Assembly: GCF_004331035.1 (NCBI RefSeq)
Contig: NZ_SJNT01000004.1
Coordinates: 186,001-250,000, forward strand
Length of the DNA: 64,000 nt
DNA from: Acinetobacter sp. ANC 4910
GTDB taxonomy: Bacteria; Pseudomonadota; Gammaproteobacteria; Pseudomonadales; Moraxellaceae
Direction of reading: 5' to 3'
The notes under the pieces were generated by a model. It made no database searches and was not told where the DNA came from. It saw only the letters and a program-made list of their open reading frames with translations. A program made the translations under genes and the position numbers. Shown here piece after piece: positions 1 through 9,445 of this stretch; position 1 is the first letter of the stretch, and each line of letters begins with the position of its first letter.

Positions 1-36
1 CAAATTCAAAAACTAACCTCAATCATGGAGACAATG

Positions 37-600
37 ATGAGCTTAATTAATACCGAAGTTAAACCATTCAAAGCACAAGCTTACTTGAACGGCCAGTTCA
101 TTGAAGTTACAGAAGCTGATCTTAAAGGCAAATGGTCTGTAGTATTCTTCTATCCAGCAGACTTCACTTTTGTATGCCCAACTGAGCTTGGTGACCTTGC
201 TGACAACTACGCTGAATTCAAAAAATTAGGCGTTGAAATCTATGCAGTTTCTACTGACACGCATTTCACACACAAAGCTTGGCACGATTCTTCTGCTGAA
301 ATTAAAAAAATTGAATACCCAATGGTTGGCGACCCAACTTGGACGCTTGCTAAAAACTTCGAAGTATTAATCGAAGCTGCTGGTCTTGCTGACCGTGGTA
401 CTTTCGTTATTGATCCTGAAGGCAAAATCCAAATCGTTGAAATCAACGCTGGTGGTATTGGCCGTGATGCTCAAGAACTTCTTCGTAAAGTTAAAGCTGC
501 TCAATACGTTCACTCTCACCCAGGTGAAGTGTGCCCTGCTAAATGGAAAGAAGGCGATGCAACTCTTGCTCCGTCTATCGACCTAGTAGGTAAAATCTAA
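37..600 (+). CDS. ahpC: Alkyl hydroperoxide reductase subunit C (2-Cys peroxiredoxin)
   Basis: This cytosolic peroxidase reduces H2O2, organic peroxides and peroxynitrite, and is normally recycled by AhpF. The 187-residue protein has the peroxidatic Cys47 in the motif FVCPTE and the resolving Cys166 in [10 protein letters not shown] near the C-terminus, as in AhpC of enteric bacteria. The start at 37 (MSLINTEV) is chosen because it matches the family N-terminus and follows a GGAG at 27-30; an in-frame ATG at 25 would overlap that site. No ahpF lies in the window. The promoter, where an OxyR site would be expected, is cut off by the left edge. Confidence 0.97.
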   Translation: MSLINTEVKPFKAQAYLNGQFIEVTEADLKGKWSVVFFYPADFTFVCPTELGDLADNYAEFKKLGVEIYAVSTDTHFTHKAWHDSSAEIKKIEYPMVGDPTWTLAKNFEVLIEAAGLADRGTFVIDPEGKIQIVEINAGGIGRDAQELLRKVKAAQYVHSHPGEVCPAKWKEGDATLAPSIDLVGKI

Positions 601-621
601 TTTTTTAAATTAGATTGAATC

Positions 622-651
622 AAAAAACCACGCCTTATGCGTGGTTTTTTT
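622..651 (+). terminator. Intrinsic terminator after ahpC
   Basis: A GC-rich hairpin (ACCACGC, loop CTTAT, GCGTGGT) is followed by a run of seven T, 22 bases after the ahpC stop. Confidence 0.9.
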
Positions 652-797
652 ACAACTAAATTTCATGTAATTTTATTTAGAATATATTTGAAGTCCCTGT
701 AATTTCTGCTATACATTGAAGTAAGCCTTTTGTTTTATTTATGTTGAATCAAACAGAAGGGTTCATTGAGTTTATTCACAAATTCAAGGAGGTATGT

Positions 798-1004
798 ATG
801 GGAATAATGCTTGCCGTGACTTCTTGGAAATACAATGCGACTTCAAGATACTTAAAAATTTTTTATAATAATGGTTCTGGAGAACTCTACCATCCTGTGC
901 CCCAATTTGTTTACGCCAACATGCTACGTTGTAGTGATAAAGCCGCTTTTGTACACAAATATCTAGAATACGACTTGCACTTCACACGCATTACCATCCA
1001 ATAA
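798..1004 (+). CDS. KTSC-domain protein, about 68 aa
   Basis: This is a small cytosolic protein of the KTSC family, whose function is not firmly established; a role with nucleic acids has been proposed. The family pattern is visible: an N-terminal strand (AVTSWKYNATSRYLKIFY), then G-x-LYHPVPQFVY, then a basic/aromatic tail. The start at 798 is chosen over the upstream ATG at 741 because a strong AGGAGG at 787-792 sits five bases before it and because the domain begins there. It is monocistronic between two terminators. Confidence 0.72.
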   Translation: MGIMLAVTSWKYNATSRYLKIFYNNGSGELYHPVPQFVYANMLRCSDKAAFVHKYLEYDLHFTRITIQ

Positions 1005-1013
1005 ATAACAATA

Positions 1014-1040
1014 AAAAAATCAGGGTAAACCCTGATTTTT
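1014..1040. terminator. Bidirectional terminator between the KTSC gene and the O-methyltransferase
   Basis: AAAATCAGGGT-AA-ACCCTGATTTTT is a near-perfect hairpin with A-rich and T-rich flanks, so it can serve both converging genes. Confidence 0.85.
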
Positions 1041-1062
1041 CACATCAATGGTTTGCATCACA

Positions 1063-1665
1063 TCAAAAATCATAATCTTTAGCAGTAATCAACAATAAGC
1101 CTGCACCCAATGACAAAGTCGATACCAAATAATTGCCCTCTTCTTTCACTAATTGTGTGAAAGTCTTGACTTCTTCTGCATGTGAAATCACATTATCAAC
1201 AATTAAAACTCCACCTTGTTTAGACAATAAGCGTTTTAAATCTGACCAATAGTCCACATAGGCATCGCGTTCCGCATCAAGTAGAATCAAATCGTATTTT
1301 TCGGTACATTCAGCTAAATAATTTTTAGCATCTCCCACCCAAAACTGTATTAATGAGTCCAAGCCAAATTCTTGCGCGAACTGCTGTGCCTGCTGACTGC
1401 GTGCAGCATCAATTTCTAAGGTGGTGAGCTGTCCTTGCGTGACTTGTAAGGCATCTGCCAACCACAAGGTCGAATAACCTGTCGATGTTCCAATTTCTAG
1501 AACTTTCTTGGATTTCTGGATCCGAATTTGCATCGCTAAAAACTGGGCAGAATCTGGTTCAATATTGCGGTAACGTCGTAATCGGTCTTTTTGAGTGACA
1601 TCATGCTTTTTAAAAGAAACATATAAATCATTTATTCTTGCTTTAAATTGTTGACTCATACTCAT
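1063..1665 (-). CDS. SAM-dependent O-methyltransferase, class I (caffeoyl-CoA OMT-like)
   Basis: This 200-residue protein has the Rossmann fold of the Methyltransf_24/OMT_3 family. Motif I is VLEIGTSTGYST at residues 55-66, motif II acidic TTLEID is at 81-86, and the metal-binding D in LLDAERD lies near 130-134. Family members methylate catechol-like or other small hydroxylated substrates with a divalent metal; the substrate here is unknown. The ATG at 1665 is preceded by a GTGGA element. The downstream neighbours are unrelated and the gene appears to be a single transcription unit ending at the shared terminator. Confidence 0.85.
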   Translation of the reverse strand: MSMSQQFKARINDLYVSFKKHDVTQKDRLRRYRNIEPDSAQFLAMQIRIQKSKKVLEIGTSTGYSTLWLADALQVTQGQLTTLEIDAARSQQAQQFAQEFGLDSLIQFWVGDAKNYLAECTEKYDLILLDAERDAYVDYWSDLKRLLSKQGGVLIVDNVISHAEEVKTFTQLVKEEGNYLVSTLSLGAGLLLITAKDYDF

Positions 1666-1728
1666 CGAGACATTCCACTTTTAAATTGGCTATACGTTAA
1701 ATTTCATTTTTTATTTCATGTTGTCTAT

Positions 1729-1950
1729 TCATATAGCAGTTTTTTGTATCAAGTTAAAGCGAGGAACCGTTTTCCCATCGTCTAAAGTGACTTGCTCGGT
1801 AAACATACTTAAAGGACGCACCCATAAAGAATAATCGCCATATAAGCATTGATAGACCACCAACTTTTCTTCAGTTTCACTATGCGTTGCGACAGAAAAT
1901 ACCTGATACAACTGACCTTTATAGTGCTGATAAATACCGCGTTCTAACAT
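1729..1950 (-). CDS. DUF1653 family protein, 73 aa
   Basis: The sequence matches the DUF1653 pattern throughout: IYQHYKG near the N-terminus, HSETEEKLVVYQCLYGDYSLWVRPL in the middle, and a terminal VPRF. These are small, single-domain cytosolic proteins with an SH3-like beta fold and no assigned role. The ribosome binding site is weak (a GAG about 7 bases upstream). The gene lies 63 bases upstream of the O-methyltransferase on the same strand and may be co-transcribed with it. Confidence 0.8.
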   Translation of the reverse strand: MLERGIYQHYKGQLYQVFSVATHSETEEKLVVYQCLYGDYSLWVRPLSMFTEQVTLDDGKTVPRFNLIQKTAI

Positions 1951-2126
1951 CGTTGGACTCTACAATAATCTGTGATGTCTCATGCTAAATCATTCAAGCC
2001 AGTTTGGAAATTCAATCTATTGAAGATGTTGTATTTTTATTCTGATCTAACCAAAAACTATCCAGTAAAAAACTGGACTTGAGGAGACATAAAAAAACCA
2101 CTTCCGAAGAAGTGGTTTTTATTCAA

Positions 2127-3221
2127 TTATTTCTTGAATGGGAAAGCATATTTCACAATACGTTTGATTACACTGCCATACTGTTTTACCAGACTAGCAT
2201 TGCTGTAATTCAAACCATATTTCTCGCACACTGCTTGTACTTTAGGCGCCATTTTACGGTAACGACGCGCAGGTACATCTGGGTACAAGTGATGTTCGAT
2301 TTGATGACTTAAATGCCCAGTCAAAATATGGAATGCTTCTGAACCCGTCAAGTTTGAAGACCCACGAATTTGACGCATATACCAGTGGCCACGGCTTTCA
2401 TTTTGCAAGACTGTTTTCGGGAACACTTCAACATCTTTGGTAAAGTGACCGCAGAAAATTACACTAAAAGTCCAGATATTACGAATCCCGTTTGCTACAA
2501 GGTTCCCTGTAAATACAGGCAATGCTGCTGGACCTGCAATCAATGGAAAGAATACATAATCCTTAAACAATTGCTTGCCAATTTTGCGTTGTAACGGTTT
2601 CCACTCTTCTTTCAGTTCTTGTTTAGATTTACGACCAAACCAAACTTTACCAATTTCAAGATTCTGAATGGCGACACCCCATTGGAACAACAAGCAAAAT
2701 GGAATGCTATACAAAGGCTGTAATAAAAAGCCTGGTTTCCAACGTTGTTCTGGGAATAAACGCAGCAAACCGTAACCAATATCATCATCCATACCTTTAA
2801 TGTTGGTATAGGTATGATGCTTATAATTATGGGTTTGACGCCAGTTGTCGGCGGTTCCAACAATGTCCCACTCGTAGTTTTGACCACTAAATTTAGGATC
2901 ATTCATCCAGTCATATTGACCGTGCATGACATTGTGCCCTAATTCCATATTTTCCATGATTTTGGCAAAGCCCAATAAGCCTGTACCCAAAATCCATGCT
3001 GGTGGGAACCAACCTGCAAATAAGCAGGCACGGCCAGCAATTGAAGCATACTGTACCGTTGAATAAACACGGCGGATATATTTGGCATCTTTTTCGCCAA
3101 TATCATCCAAGACTTCTTGTTTAATCGCGTCTAATTCACGCGCCAATTCATCTAACTCAAATTGAGTAAGTTCACGATTTTTTGGGTTCTTAAAATATTG
3201 TGCTTTTACAGGCATATTCAT
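2127..3221 (-). CDS. Membrane fatty-acid desaturase (DesB-like, acyl-CoA/acyl-lipid)
   Basis: This integral membrane di-iron desaturase of 364 residues introduces a double bond into saturated acyl chains. All three histidine boxes are present: GHNVMH (95-100), HNYKHH (131-136) and HQIEHH (306-311), with hydrophobic segments between. The gene follows the ferredoxin reductase gene by 14 bases, so the two form an operon, and a FabR/DesT-like repressor is divergent to it. This is the arrangement of desC-desB-desT in Pseudomonas, where DesB is an acyl-CoA delta-9 desaturase. The regiospecificity here is inferred from that arrangement. The HQIEHH box is typical of many acyl-lipid and acyl-CoA desaturases, so it does not settle the substrate. 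Confidence 0.9.
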   Translation of the reverse strand: MNMPVKAQYFKNPKNRELTQFELDELARELDAIKQEVLDDIGEKDAKYIRRVYSTVQYASIAGRACLFAGWFPPAWILGTGLLGFAKIMENMELGHNVMHGQYDWMNDPKFSGQNYEWDIVGTADNWRQTHNYKHHTYTNIKGMDDDIGYGLLRLFPEQRWKPGFLLQPLYSIPFCLLFQWGVAIQNLEIGKVWFGRKSKQELKEEWKPLQRKIGKQLFKDYVFFPLIAGPAALPVFTGNLVANGIRNIWTFSVIFCGHFTKDVEVFPKTVLQNESRGHWYMRQIRGSSNLTGSEAFHILTGHLSHQIEHHLYPDVPARRYRKMAPKVQAVCEKYGLNYSNASLVKQYGSVIKRIVKYAFPFKK

Positions 3222-3235
3222 GATATTGAACTCTC

Positions 3236-4303
3236 TTATAAATCAATCACAAGATCTGTTTTGGCAGAACTTACACACAGTTTTAATGGATTACTTGGCT
3301 CGCTATTCTGTTGACCATTCAGCATGTCTTGGGTTGAGCCTTGTACTTTATTACATACACATTTATGGCAAACACCCATACGGCAACCATAAGTTGGTTT
3401 GACATTGGCGTGTTCCAATCCCACCAAAATGGATTGTCCGCGTGGAATTGCAACCACTTTGTTGGATTTACTTAAAGTCACATTCACAAAGCCCGTATCA
3501 TCATTTGCCACAGGCGTCATGCTAAAGGCTTCGCTTTGGAACAGTTGTGCTTGAGCAAACAATTGCTCTGCTTGCTGTACAAAACCTGAAGGACCACAGG
3601 CATACACGATTGACTGATCAATATCTGTCAATGCGTCCACCTGAGCAGCGTTTAAGCGTGCATCTGCATTTTCTTCTTGGGTATAAAACACGTGATAAGA
3701 AAACTGTGGATATTGCTTCGCCCATTGTTCAAAATAAGATTTGAATGCGAAATCTGCATAATGTTTCACCCAATACATCACGTGCACTTTACGCTCGGGT
3801 AATTGCTCCAACTGAGTTAAAGCAGTCAATAAGCTGTACATTGGGGTAATACCACTACCTGCGGCCAACAAAATCAAGGGGTGCTTTTGTGCAGGCAACA
3901 ACATATCGCCATAAGGCTGACCAAATTCAAGTACATCACCGACTTGAGCTTGGTTGATCAACCAATTACTGACTTTACCTTGTTCCACTTTTTTAACCGT
4001 GAGCAAGACATGCTGGGCATCAATTTGAGTCAAACTATACGTCCGCTCATAACGTGCACCTTTCACATCCACCATCACAGGATGATGCTGACCCGCTTGA
4101 CCCATTTTGAAATGACGGTTGACTTCAATCGTCAAACTTACCATCTCTTCAGCAGTATTGTCCTTTTGAACAATCTTGCCGAGGGCTTGGTCAACCGACC
4201 AAAGGGGATTGAGTTTTTGTAACCAGAAATTCAACGAGTGCTGATCAACAACACTGTCGACTAAAAAATTAAGGGGAGAATTTGATTTTTTTAGCATGAA
4301 CAT
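3236..4303 (-). CDS. Ferredoxin/flavodoxin-type oxidoreductase feeding the desaturase (DesC-like)
   Basis: The protein combines a ferredoxin-NADP reductase module with a C-terminal plant-type 2Fe-2S domain. The N-terminal FAD domain shows the RTYSLT motif. The NAD(P) domain shows LLAAGSGITPMYSLL, and YACGPSGFV follows. The iron-sulfur cysteines are C-x4-C-x2-C in YGCRMGVCHKC plus a distal C in LKLCVSS. It would pass electrons from NAD(P)H to the desaturase encoded 14 bases downstream. The start is uncertain: a GTG lies at 4315, and ATGs at 4303 and 4297. I chose 4303; an AAAG precedes the ATG pair. Confidence 0.9.
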   Translation of the reverse strand: MFMLKKSNSPLNFLVDSVVDQHSLNFWLQKLNPLWSVDQALGKIVQKDNTAEEMVSLTIEVNRHFKMGQAGQHHPVMVDVKGARYERTYSLTQIDAQHVLLTVKKVEQGKVSNWLINQAQVGDVLEFGQPYGDMLLPAQKHPLILLAAGSGITPMYSLLTALTQLEQLPERKVHVMYWVKHYADFAFKSYFEQWAKQYPQFSYHVFYTQEENADARLNAAQVDALTDIDQSIVYACGPSGFVQQAEQLFAQAQLFQSEAFSMTPVANDDTGFVNVTLSKSNKVVAIPRGQSILVGLEHANVKPTYGCRMGVCHKCVCNKVQGSTQDMLNGQQNSEPSNPLKLCVSSAKTDLVIDL

Positions 4304-4334
4304 CTTTAAGACCACGCAATTGACTTTTAATTAT

Positions 4335-4350
4335 TATACACATGTATATA
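4335..4350. promoter_or_regulatory. Candidate repressor operator between desaturase operon and TetR gene
   Basis: TATAC-ACATGT-ATATA is an imperfect 16-bp palindrome with one mismatched pair, in the 138-bp divergent region. It lies where a FabR/DesT-type repressor would be expected to bind. The surrounding DNA is TA-rich (TATATA repeats to 4366), so chance symmetry is possible. Confidence 0.35.
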
Positions 4351-4406
4351 TATTTGTATATATATTCGTATTTTTTTATTCATTTCCCATCACAAGCAGT
4401 AAAGGC

Positions 4407-4412
4407 TATAAT
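4407..4412 (+). promoter_or_regulatory. -10 element for the TetR repressor gene
   Basis: A perfect TATAAT lies 29 bases before the ATG at 4442. The -35 region (around 4384, TTCCCA) is poor, so an activator or an alternative spacing may be needed. Confidence 0.55.
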
Positions 4413-4441
4413 GCAAAAAAGCATTTAATCTATTGAAAAAT

Positions 4442-5137
4442 ATGAACCAGCCTTCGATCAAAACAAAACACGATACTACGACTCATGACCTTAGTACGGC
4501 ACATGAACCCGTTGTGGTACGTTCTGTCGGTCGTAAAGCTACCATTACGAAAGATGAATTATTCCAAGCAGCACTCAAACTGATTGGACCACAGAAAAGT
4601 ATTGCCTCTTTAAGTCTACGTGAAGTTGCGCGTGAAGCAGGTATTGCACCTAATAGTTTTTATCGACATTTCAAAGATATAGATGAGCTTGCCATTGAAC
4701 TGATAGACCGTTCAGGGAACGTGTTACGTCAGATTCTGCATGAAGCACGTTTACAAGCGATCAAGCAAAGCAGCATTATTCGTAGTTCGGTTGAAGTATT
4801 TATTGAGCAGTTGAATACCGATGAAGGTAATTTAAGCCTGCTATTACGTGAAGGTTATACAGGCTCTGCTTCGTATAAACTTGCAGTAGATCGACAGCTC
4901 AATTATTTCCAGCAAGAACTTAAAGATGACTTGATCCGCCTTGAACGTCTCAATCACAGCAAAATGGCACACCCTGACTTAGCAGCCAAAGCCATTACCC
5001 AGTTGGTATTTAACATGGGAGCCAAAGTCATTGATTTACCGAATGAAGAACGTAAAGCAATGGCAGAGCAAACCATGATTATGATTCGTATGATTTTGGA
5101 AGGTGCGCGTCATTTGGATGAATCACAAATTCATTAA
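4442..5137 (+). CDS. fabR: TetR-family repressor, FabR/DesT type
   Basis: The 231-residue protein has an N-terminal helix-turn-helix very close to E. coli FabR: SLREVAREAGIAPNSFYRHF, followed by D-x-DELA. FabR and DesT sense the ratio of unsaturated to saturated acyl thioesters and repress unsaturated fatty acid synthesis or desaturation genes. Divergence from the desaturase operon supports that role. A roughly 25-residue extension rich in T, H and K precedes the usual FabR start. The ATG at 4442 is taken; a TTG at 4433 is also in frame. Confidence 0.85.
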   Translation: MNQPSIKTKHDTTTHDLSTAHEPVVVRSVGRKATITKDELFQAALKLIGPQKSIASLSLREVAREAGIAPNSFYRHFKDIDELAIELIDRSGNVLRQILHEARLQAIKQSSIIRSSVEVFIEQLNTDEGNLSLLLREGYTGSASYKLAVDRQLNYFQQELKDDLIRLERLNHSKMAHPDLAAKAITQLVFNMGAKVIDLPNEERKAMAEQTMIMIRMILEGARHLDESQIH

Positions 5138-5160
5138 ATATATCAGCAGTTAAAATTCCC

Positions 5161-5192
5161 AATAAAAAAGCACCATCAGGTGCTTTTTTATT
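5161..5192. terminator. Bidirectional terminator between the TetR gene and rapA
   Basis: AATAAAAAAGCACC-ATCA-GGTGCTTTTTTATT is a perfect hairpin with poly-A and poly-T flanks. It serves both convergent genes. Confidence 0.9.
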
Positions 5193-5213
5193 GGCTAAAT
5201 CGAAAGTTAAACC

Positions 5214-8051
5214 TTATGGTTTAACCACAACTAACACTTGAATGGCGTCTGGAGTCACAGATAAACCATCCAATAAAGCAATGCCTTCTTTTTGCAATTT
5301 TTGCAAACGTGTAATTTCGTCTTCACGGATACTTGGATTAAATTGCTTCAAGTAGCTTAAACGGTCAATTTCATATTGCCATTTTCCACCATAAATTTCT
5401 TTGGCTTGCTGCTTCATTTCTGGCAAAGCAGTTTTGGCAATATTCAAGGCTTGTTGATAACGCTCTTCAATCACATCACGACGTGCTTTCACCACTTGGC
5501 GGCAACTATTGCTGTCTAAATGATGTAAATACGGCTTAAGAATGCTTGGTTCAATCTTCATCGACAAATCTTGCCCAGTTTCACTGAGTAATACGCGAAT
5601 TAATTGTTGTGGCAAGCTTGATGGTAAGTTCAATGCTTTCGGTGCAATTACATCGACCTTGAACCAAACTTCTAACAGAATTGAACCTTGTTTTAATGCA
5701 TTCGACTTTAAAATCGCAACATTGGTACTACCAAAGGCCTGCGTATTGATCATTTCCATGACACTTTCAGTGAATGGATGTTCTAAAGTCAAATATTGTG
5801 CATCTTCACGGACTTGGGCTTGATCGCGATAGAACGTCGCAGTCATTCCATCTTCATCCAAGGTTAAGCCCTGAACTTGCATTTGATCTGTCGGTTTAAT
5901 AATGACCGTACCATTGCTTTGCTCATCAAAATCAATGTTGGTTGAAGCCATAAATCGCTTCATAAACATTGGCAAAGTAGTGTTGTCATCATAATCTTCA
6001 AGTGCTTGCACAATTTCTTGCGCCACAATCGGACGGCATGAATTGTATTCAAGTAGGCGGTCACGCCCTGCTTGTAATTCCGCTTCTAATGCTTCACGTT
6101 GTACGCTAACTTCTTCAAGCAAATCTTCGAACTGTTGCCCCATATCTGCAAGCAAACAGTCTTTTAAATGAACAATAAAGTTTTCTTGTAGCGTTTGTGC
6201 CGTCGGCGAAATATTACTAAAAATATTCAGCGCTTCGTTATACCAACGGAACATACGCTCTTGGGCAGTACCTTCTAGGTATGGCACATGGATTTGAATA
6301 CGGTTTTCTTGACCAATACGGTCTAAACGACCAATACGCTGCTCTAATACGTCAGGGTTGGCAGGTAAGTCAAATAACACCAAGTCCGATGCAAATTGGA
6401 AGTTACGACCTTCTGAACCAATTTCAGAACAGAGTAAAATTTGTGCACCATAAGAATCTTCAGCAAAATAAGCTGCTGCTTGGTCACGCTCAAGCAAACT
6501 CATACCTTCGTGGAACATGGCGGTACGAATGCCTGCATGTAAACGCAGCGCATTTTCCAAAGCTTCTACCACAGGACCACTACGTGCAATCAACAACACT
6601 TTTTTGTGTTTTAACTGAGTACGTAACATTTCCATGAGCCAGCCCACACGTGGGTCAAATTCCATCCAAGCACCATCAAGCTGTGCTTCTTCAGGCCACA
6701 TTTGCTCACGCAATTTGCCATCTTTCGACCAGTTTTCTGGTGCAGGTAATGGTGCAGGCTGACAGTCACGACCTGGGAAGCCTTGAATCGCTTCACGGGT
6801 ATTACGGAATAAAATACGACCTGTACCATGACGGTCAAGTAATTCATGGATTGCACGGAAACGTTGTTCTGGTTCATCGCTAATACGGTGACCCAATAAC
6901 TGTTCAATTGCTGCTAAATGACTGTCTTCTAGAGGTAAATCAGACATCAGCACTTCTGCAATTTTTGCAGTATGTTGATACTTTTCTTCTTCATCCAAGA
7001 AACGGTCTAATGAACTAAAACGTTGCGGATCGAGTAAACGTAAACGGGCAAAATGACTTTCAACACCCAGTTGCTCTGGTGTTGCCGTTAACAATAATAC
7101 GCCCGGAGTTTGTTCAGCCAACTCTTCGACCAGATCATAACGATCATTGCCACCGTCTTCCTCATTCCACATTAAGTGATGAGCTTCGTCCACGACTAAC
7201 AAATCGAAACCAGCTTCCAATGCTTGTTCACGTAAGTCGTCATGGTCAATCATCAAGTCAACACTGGCAATAATGCATTGCTCAGTCAAGAATGGATTGA
7301 GTTCAGGGTCATGTTCTTTAATAGACGCGGTACGGGTCAAATCAAAAATAGAGAATGCTAGATTGAAACGACGGCGCATTTCAATCATCCACTGATACTG
7401 TAATGAATCAGGAACTAAAATCAGAATACGTTCGGAACGGCCTGTTTTTAATTGTTGGTGGATAATCAAACCCGCTTCGATGGTTTTCCCCAAACCGACT
7501 TCATCGGCCAGTAAAACACGCGGTGCAAAACGCTTACCCACTTCATGTGCAATATAAAGTTGATGTGGAATTAAACCAACACGCGCACCAACCAAGCCAC
7601 GTAATGGGCTGCTTTGCATATTGGCTTGCATCAGCATGGCTTCAATACGCAGGTCATACCATTCTTTATAGTCAATTTGGCTTGCCAATAATCGATCTAA
7701 AGGCTTAGATAATTGAATTTGAGCGCCAATACGGGTTTCATTCAGGGTTTTACGTTCTTGCGTACCATCTTCTAAGCTACGCACGACAGCGTAACGTACC
7801 ACACCATGATGATGCTCCAATGACTCGACCAGCCATTGCGTTCCTTCCTGATCATGCACTTCATCATTCGTATTAAATACGATACGAGATAAAGGGGCAT
7901 TGTTTCGGGCATATACTCGCGTTTCGTCGCTTTTTGGGAATAAGATGCTAATCGATCGTTCATCAACGTCAATTAATACCCCTAAGCCAAGCTCTGTTTC
8001 TGTGTCAGATAACCAACGTTGACCAATAGCAAACTGCTGCAATTTTTCCAC
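5214..8051 (-). CDS. rapA: RNA polymerase-associated ATPase RapA (HepA)
   Basis: This Swi2/Snf2-family ATPase binds RNA polymerase and promotes its recycling by translocating on DNA or RNA. The protein is about 945 residues (968 in E. coli) and aligns along its whole length. It has an N-terminal Tudor-like region starting FAIGQRWLSDTETELG, Walker A GLGKT (186-190), the DEAH box (288-291), LLLTATPEQLG, and the helicase C motif EQRIGRLDRIGQ. The start is non-AUG. The GTG at 8051 has GAG six bases upstream. A TTG at 8042 lies five bases after an excellent AAGGTGG and would give an N-terminus closer in length to E. coli RapA. Confidence 0.97.
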   Translation of the reverse strand: MEKLQQFAIGQRWLSDTETELGLGVLIDVDERSISILFPKSDETRVYARNNAPLSRIVFNTNDEVHDQEGTQWLVESLEHHHGVVRYAVVRSLEDGTQERKTLNETRIGAQIQLSKPLDRLLASQIDYKEWYDLRIEAMLMQANMQSSPLRGLVGARVGLIPHQLYIAHEVGKRFAPRVLLADEVGLGKTIEAGLIIHQQLKTGRSERILILVPDSLQYQWMIEMRRRFNLAFSIFDLTRTASIKEHDPELNPFLTEQCIIASVDLMIDHDDLREQALEAGFDLLVVDEAHHLMWNEEDGGNDRYDLVEELAEQTPGVLLLTATPEQLGVESHFARLRLLDPQRFSSLDRFLDEEEKYQHTAKIAEVLMSDLPLEDSHLAAIEQLLGHRISDEPEQRFRAIHELLDRHGTGRILFRNTREAIQGFPGRDCQPAPLPAPENWSKDGKLREQMWPEEAQLDGAWMEFDPRVGWLMEMLRTQLKHKKVLLIARSGPVVEALENALRLHAGIRTAMFHEGMSLLERDQAAAYFAEDSYGAQILLCSEIGSEGRNFQFASDLVLFDLPANPDVLEQRIGRLDRIGQENRIQIHVPYLEGTAQERMFRWYNEALNIFSNISPTAQTLQENFIVHLKDCLLADMGQQFEDLLEEVSVQREALEAELQAGRDRLLEYNSCRPIVAQEIVQALEDYDDNTTLPMFMKRFMASTNIDFDEQSNGTVIIKPTDQMQVQGLTLDEDGMTATFYRDQAQVREDAQYLTLEHPFTESVMEMINTQAFGSTNVAILKSNALKQGSILLEVWFKVDVIAPKALNLPSSLPQQLIRVLLSETGQDLSMKIEPSILKPYLHHLDSNSCRQVVKARRDVIEERYQQALNIAKTALPEMKQQAKEIYGGKWQYEIDRLSYLKQFNPSIREDEITRLQKLQKEGIALLDGLSVTPDAIQVLVVVKP

Positions 8052-8195
8052 CTTTATCTCAAATGTAGACCAAGAAATAATTGCTCAAAAGAGAATATTA
8101 TTTGAACAAAGTTTCATGGCTTTAAGCAATATATTTTGACATAAAGCTCACTAAAAAAGTGGGCTTATTCGAATCTGAAGCGTATTTTTTTCGCC

Positions 8196-8849
8196 TTAAA
8201 ACGGTACTGGGCAGTAGAATTCAACTAACTGCTCTGTTTTAGGATGTAGAAAGCTTAAACGCTCTGCATGTAGGCATAAGCGATCCAATAACAGTTGCTC
8301 TGGCGTGGCATACAACGTATCACCTACAATAGGATGTCCCAAATATTGCATGTGTACACGGAGCTGATGCGAACGCCCTGTAATCGGTGTTAGTTCTACA
8401 CGAGTCACAGGCTGACCTTGCATTTCAAAATGTTCGGTCGCCTTCCAATGAGTTAGGGCTGGTTTGTTATGACTTGGGTCAGCAATATGCAACGGAGGGC
8501 GTGATGGATCATACACCACAGGTACATCTACAGTTCCCTCACCTTGCAAGTGTCCAGCCACCACCGCTTGATAAATTTTTGACGTTTGGCGTTCTTGAAA
8601 CTGACGTGAAATTCGGTTTTGTCCGAATTTAGAAAGTGCAAAGACCAAAATACCCGAGGTATCTCGATCTAGACGATGAATCAACAAGGTTCTCGGCTCT
8701 TCTTGGAGCAACCGATTAATCACACAGTCTTGTAAGTCAGCCGTTTTTCCTGGCACTGTAAGAATCCCCGCGGGTTTATGGATTACCATAAAATTCTCGT
8801 CACGGTGGATCAGATGTTCATTCAGAAATTGACTCAAGAGATATTCCAA
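8196..8849 (-). CDS. rluA: Pseudouridine synthase, RluA family
   Basis: The 217-residue protein modifies uridine to pseudouridine in RNA. It contains the catalytic-Asp motif HRLDRDTSG and the C-terminal ITGRSHQLRVHM-x-x-LGHPI-x-GD-x-LYA typical of RluA, and its size matches E. coli RluA (23S rRNA U746 and tRNA U32). There is no S4 domain, which argues against RluC/RluD. The start is unclear: the frame opens with TTG at 8849, a second TTG at 8837 has GGA seven bases upstream, and the first ATG (8789) would cut into the domain. The exact RNA target is inferred. Confidence 0.87.
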   Translation of the reverse strand: MEYLLSQFLNEHLIHRDENFMVIHKPAGILTVPGKTADLQDCVINRLLQEEPRTLLIHRLDRDTSGILVFALSKFGQNRISRQFQERQTSKIYQAVVAGHLQGEGTVDVPVVYDPSRPPLHIADPSHNKPALTHWKATEHFEMQGQPVTRVELTPITGRSHQLRVHMQYLGHPIVGDTLYATPEQLLLDRLCLHAERLSFLHPKTEQLVEFYCPVPF

Positions 8850-9027
8850 GCTGACTGTGCAAACAAGCGGGCAATAATAAGAAGCTCCTTTGTAAATTAC
8901 AATGCAAAAATAGACAAAAGTCAGCGTTTTTTACGATTTTATCCAAAAAAGTTCGATTTCACTCACATTCAGAATTATGCGTCCTGCACTGAATCATTTT
9001 TTTGACAGTTATGCTTTGCTTCACAGC

Positions 9028-9445
9028 TTAATGATGAATATGGATATGATTGGCACGACATAATTTACCTAAACGCATCACCATCATAAAATCAACAACA
9101 TAGGCTTTAAAATCCTGCGCCAAATCTCACGCAAACGATTCTCCTACCTAAAACTGCATCGATAGTATCGCTCTCAATACACATCTACGTACTCATCCGA
9201 TCAGTCGGTTCTAAAGATTTTATCTCCAATGGTTTCAACCCAGTATGTTCACTCTAAATCTCAAATGGGAGCATCCTGTGCTTTAGCATTGTGAATTCAA
9301 CGCTGTAGCTTTAATCGCTACTTTAATATTTACCTCACCGAGAATGCTTGGCTCAAGAGAATCCATGACCAAAAAATTTTATGTAAAGCTTAGCGTTCAT
9401 TCTTTTTAAGAAGATTTAAGTCGAGTCATTTTGAGTAATGCTTAG
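9028..9445 (-). pseudogene. Eroded, unrecognised coding remnant in an otherwise gene-free stretch
   Basis: No intact gene covers 8850-9450. Read on the minus strand, protein-like segments appear but are split by stops and frame changes: GEVNIKVAIKATALN (about 9310-9340), VETIGDKIFRTD (about 9200-9237), IESDTIDAVLGRRI (about 9135-9178), and a 30-residue tail with DFKAYVVDFMMVMRLGKLC ending in HIHIHH and a stop at 9028. The first segment faintly resembles the N-terminal strand of zinc-independent quinone oxidoreductases, but I cannot assign the family. It looks like a decayed gene or genes. Confidence 0.35.

Noticed and set aside
741..797. Upstream in-frame extension of the KTSC gene
   Set aside because: The AGGAGG at 787-792 and the domain boundary both support the start at 798; the extra 19 codons have no ribosome binding site.
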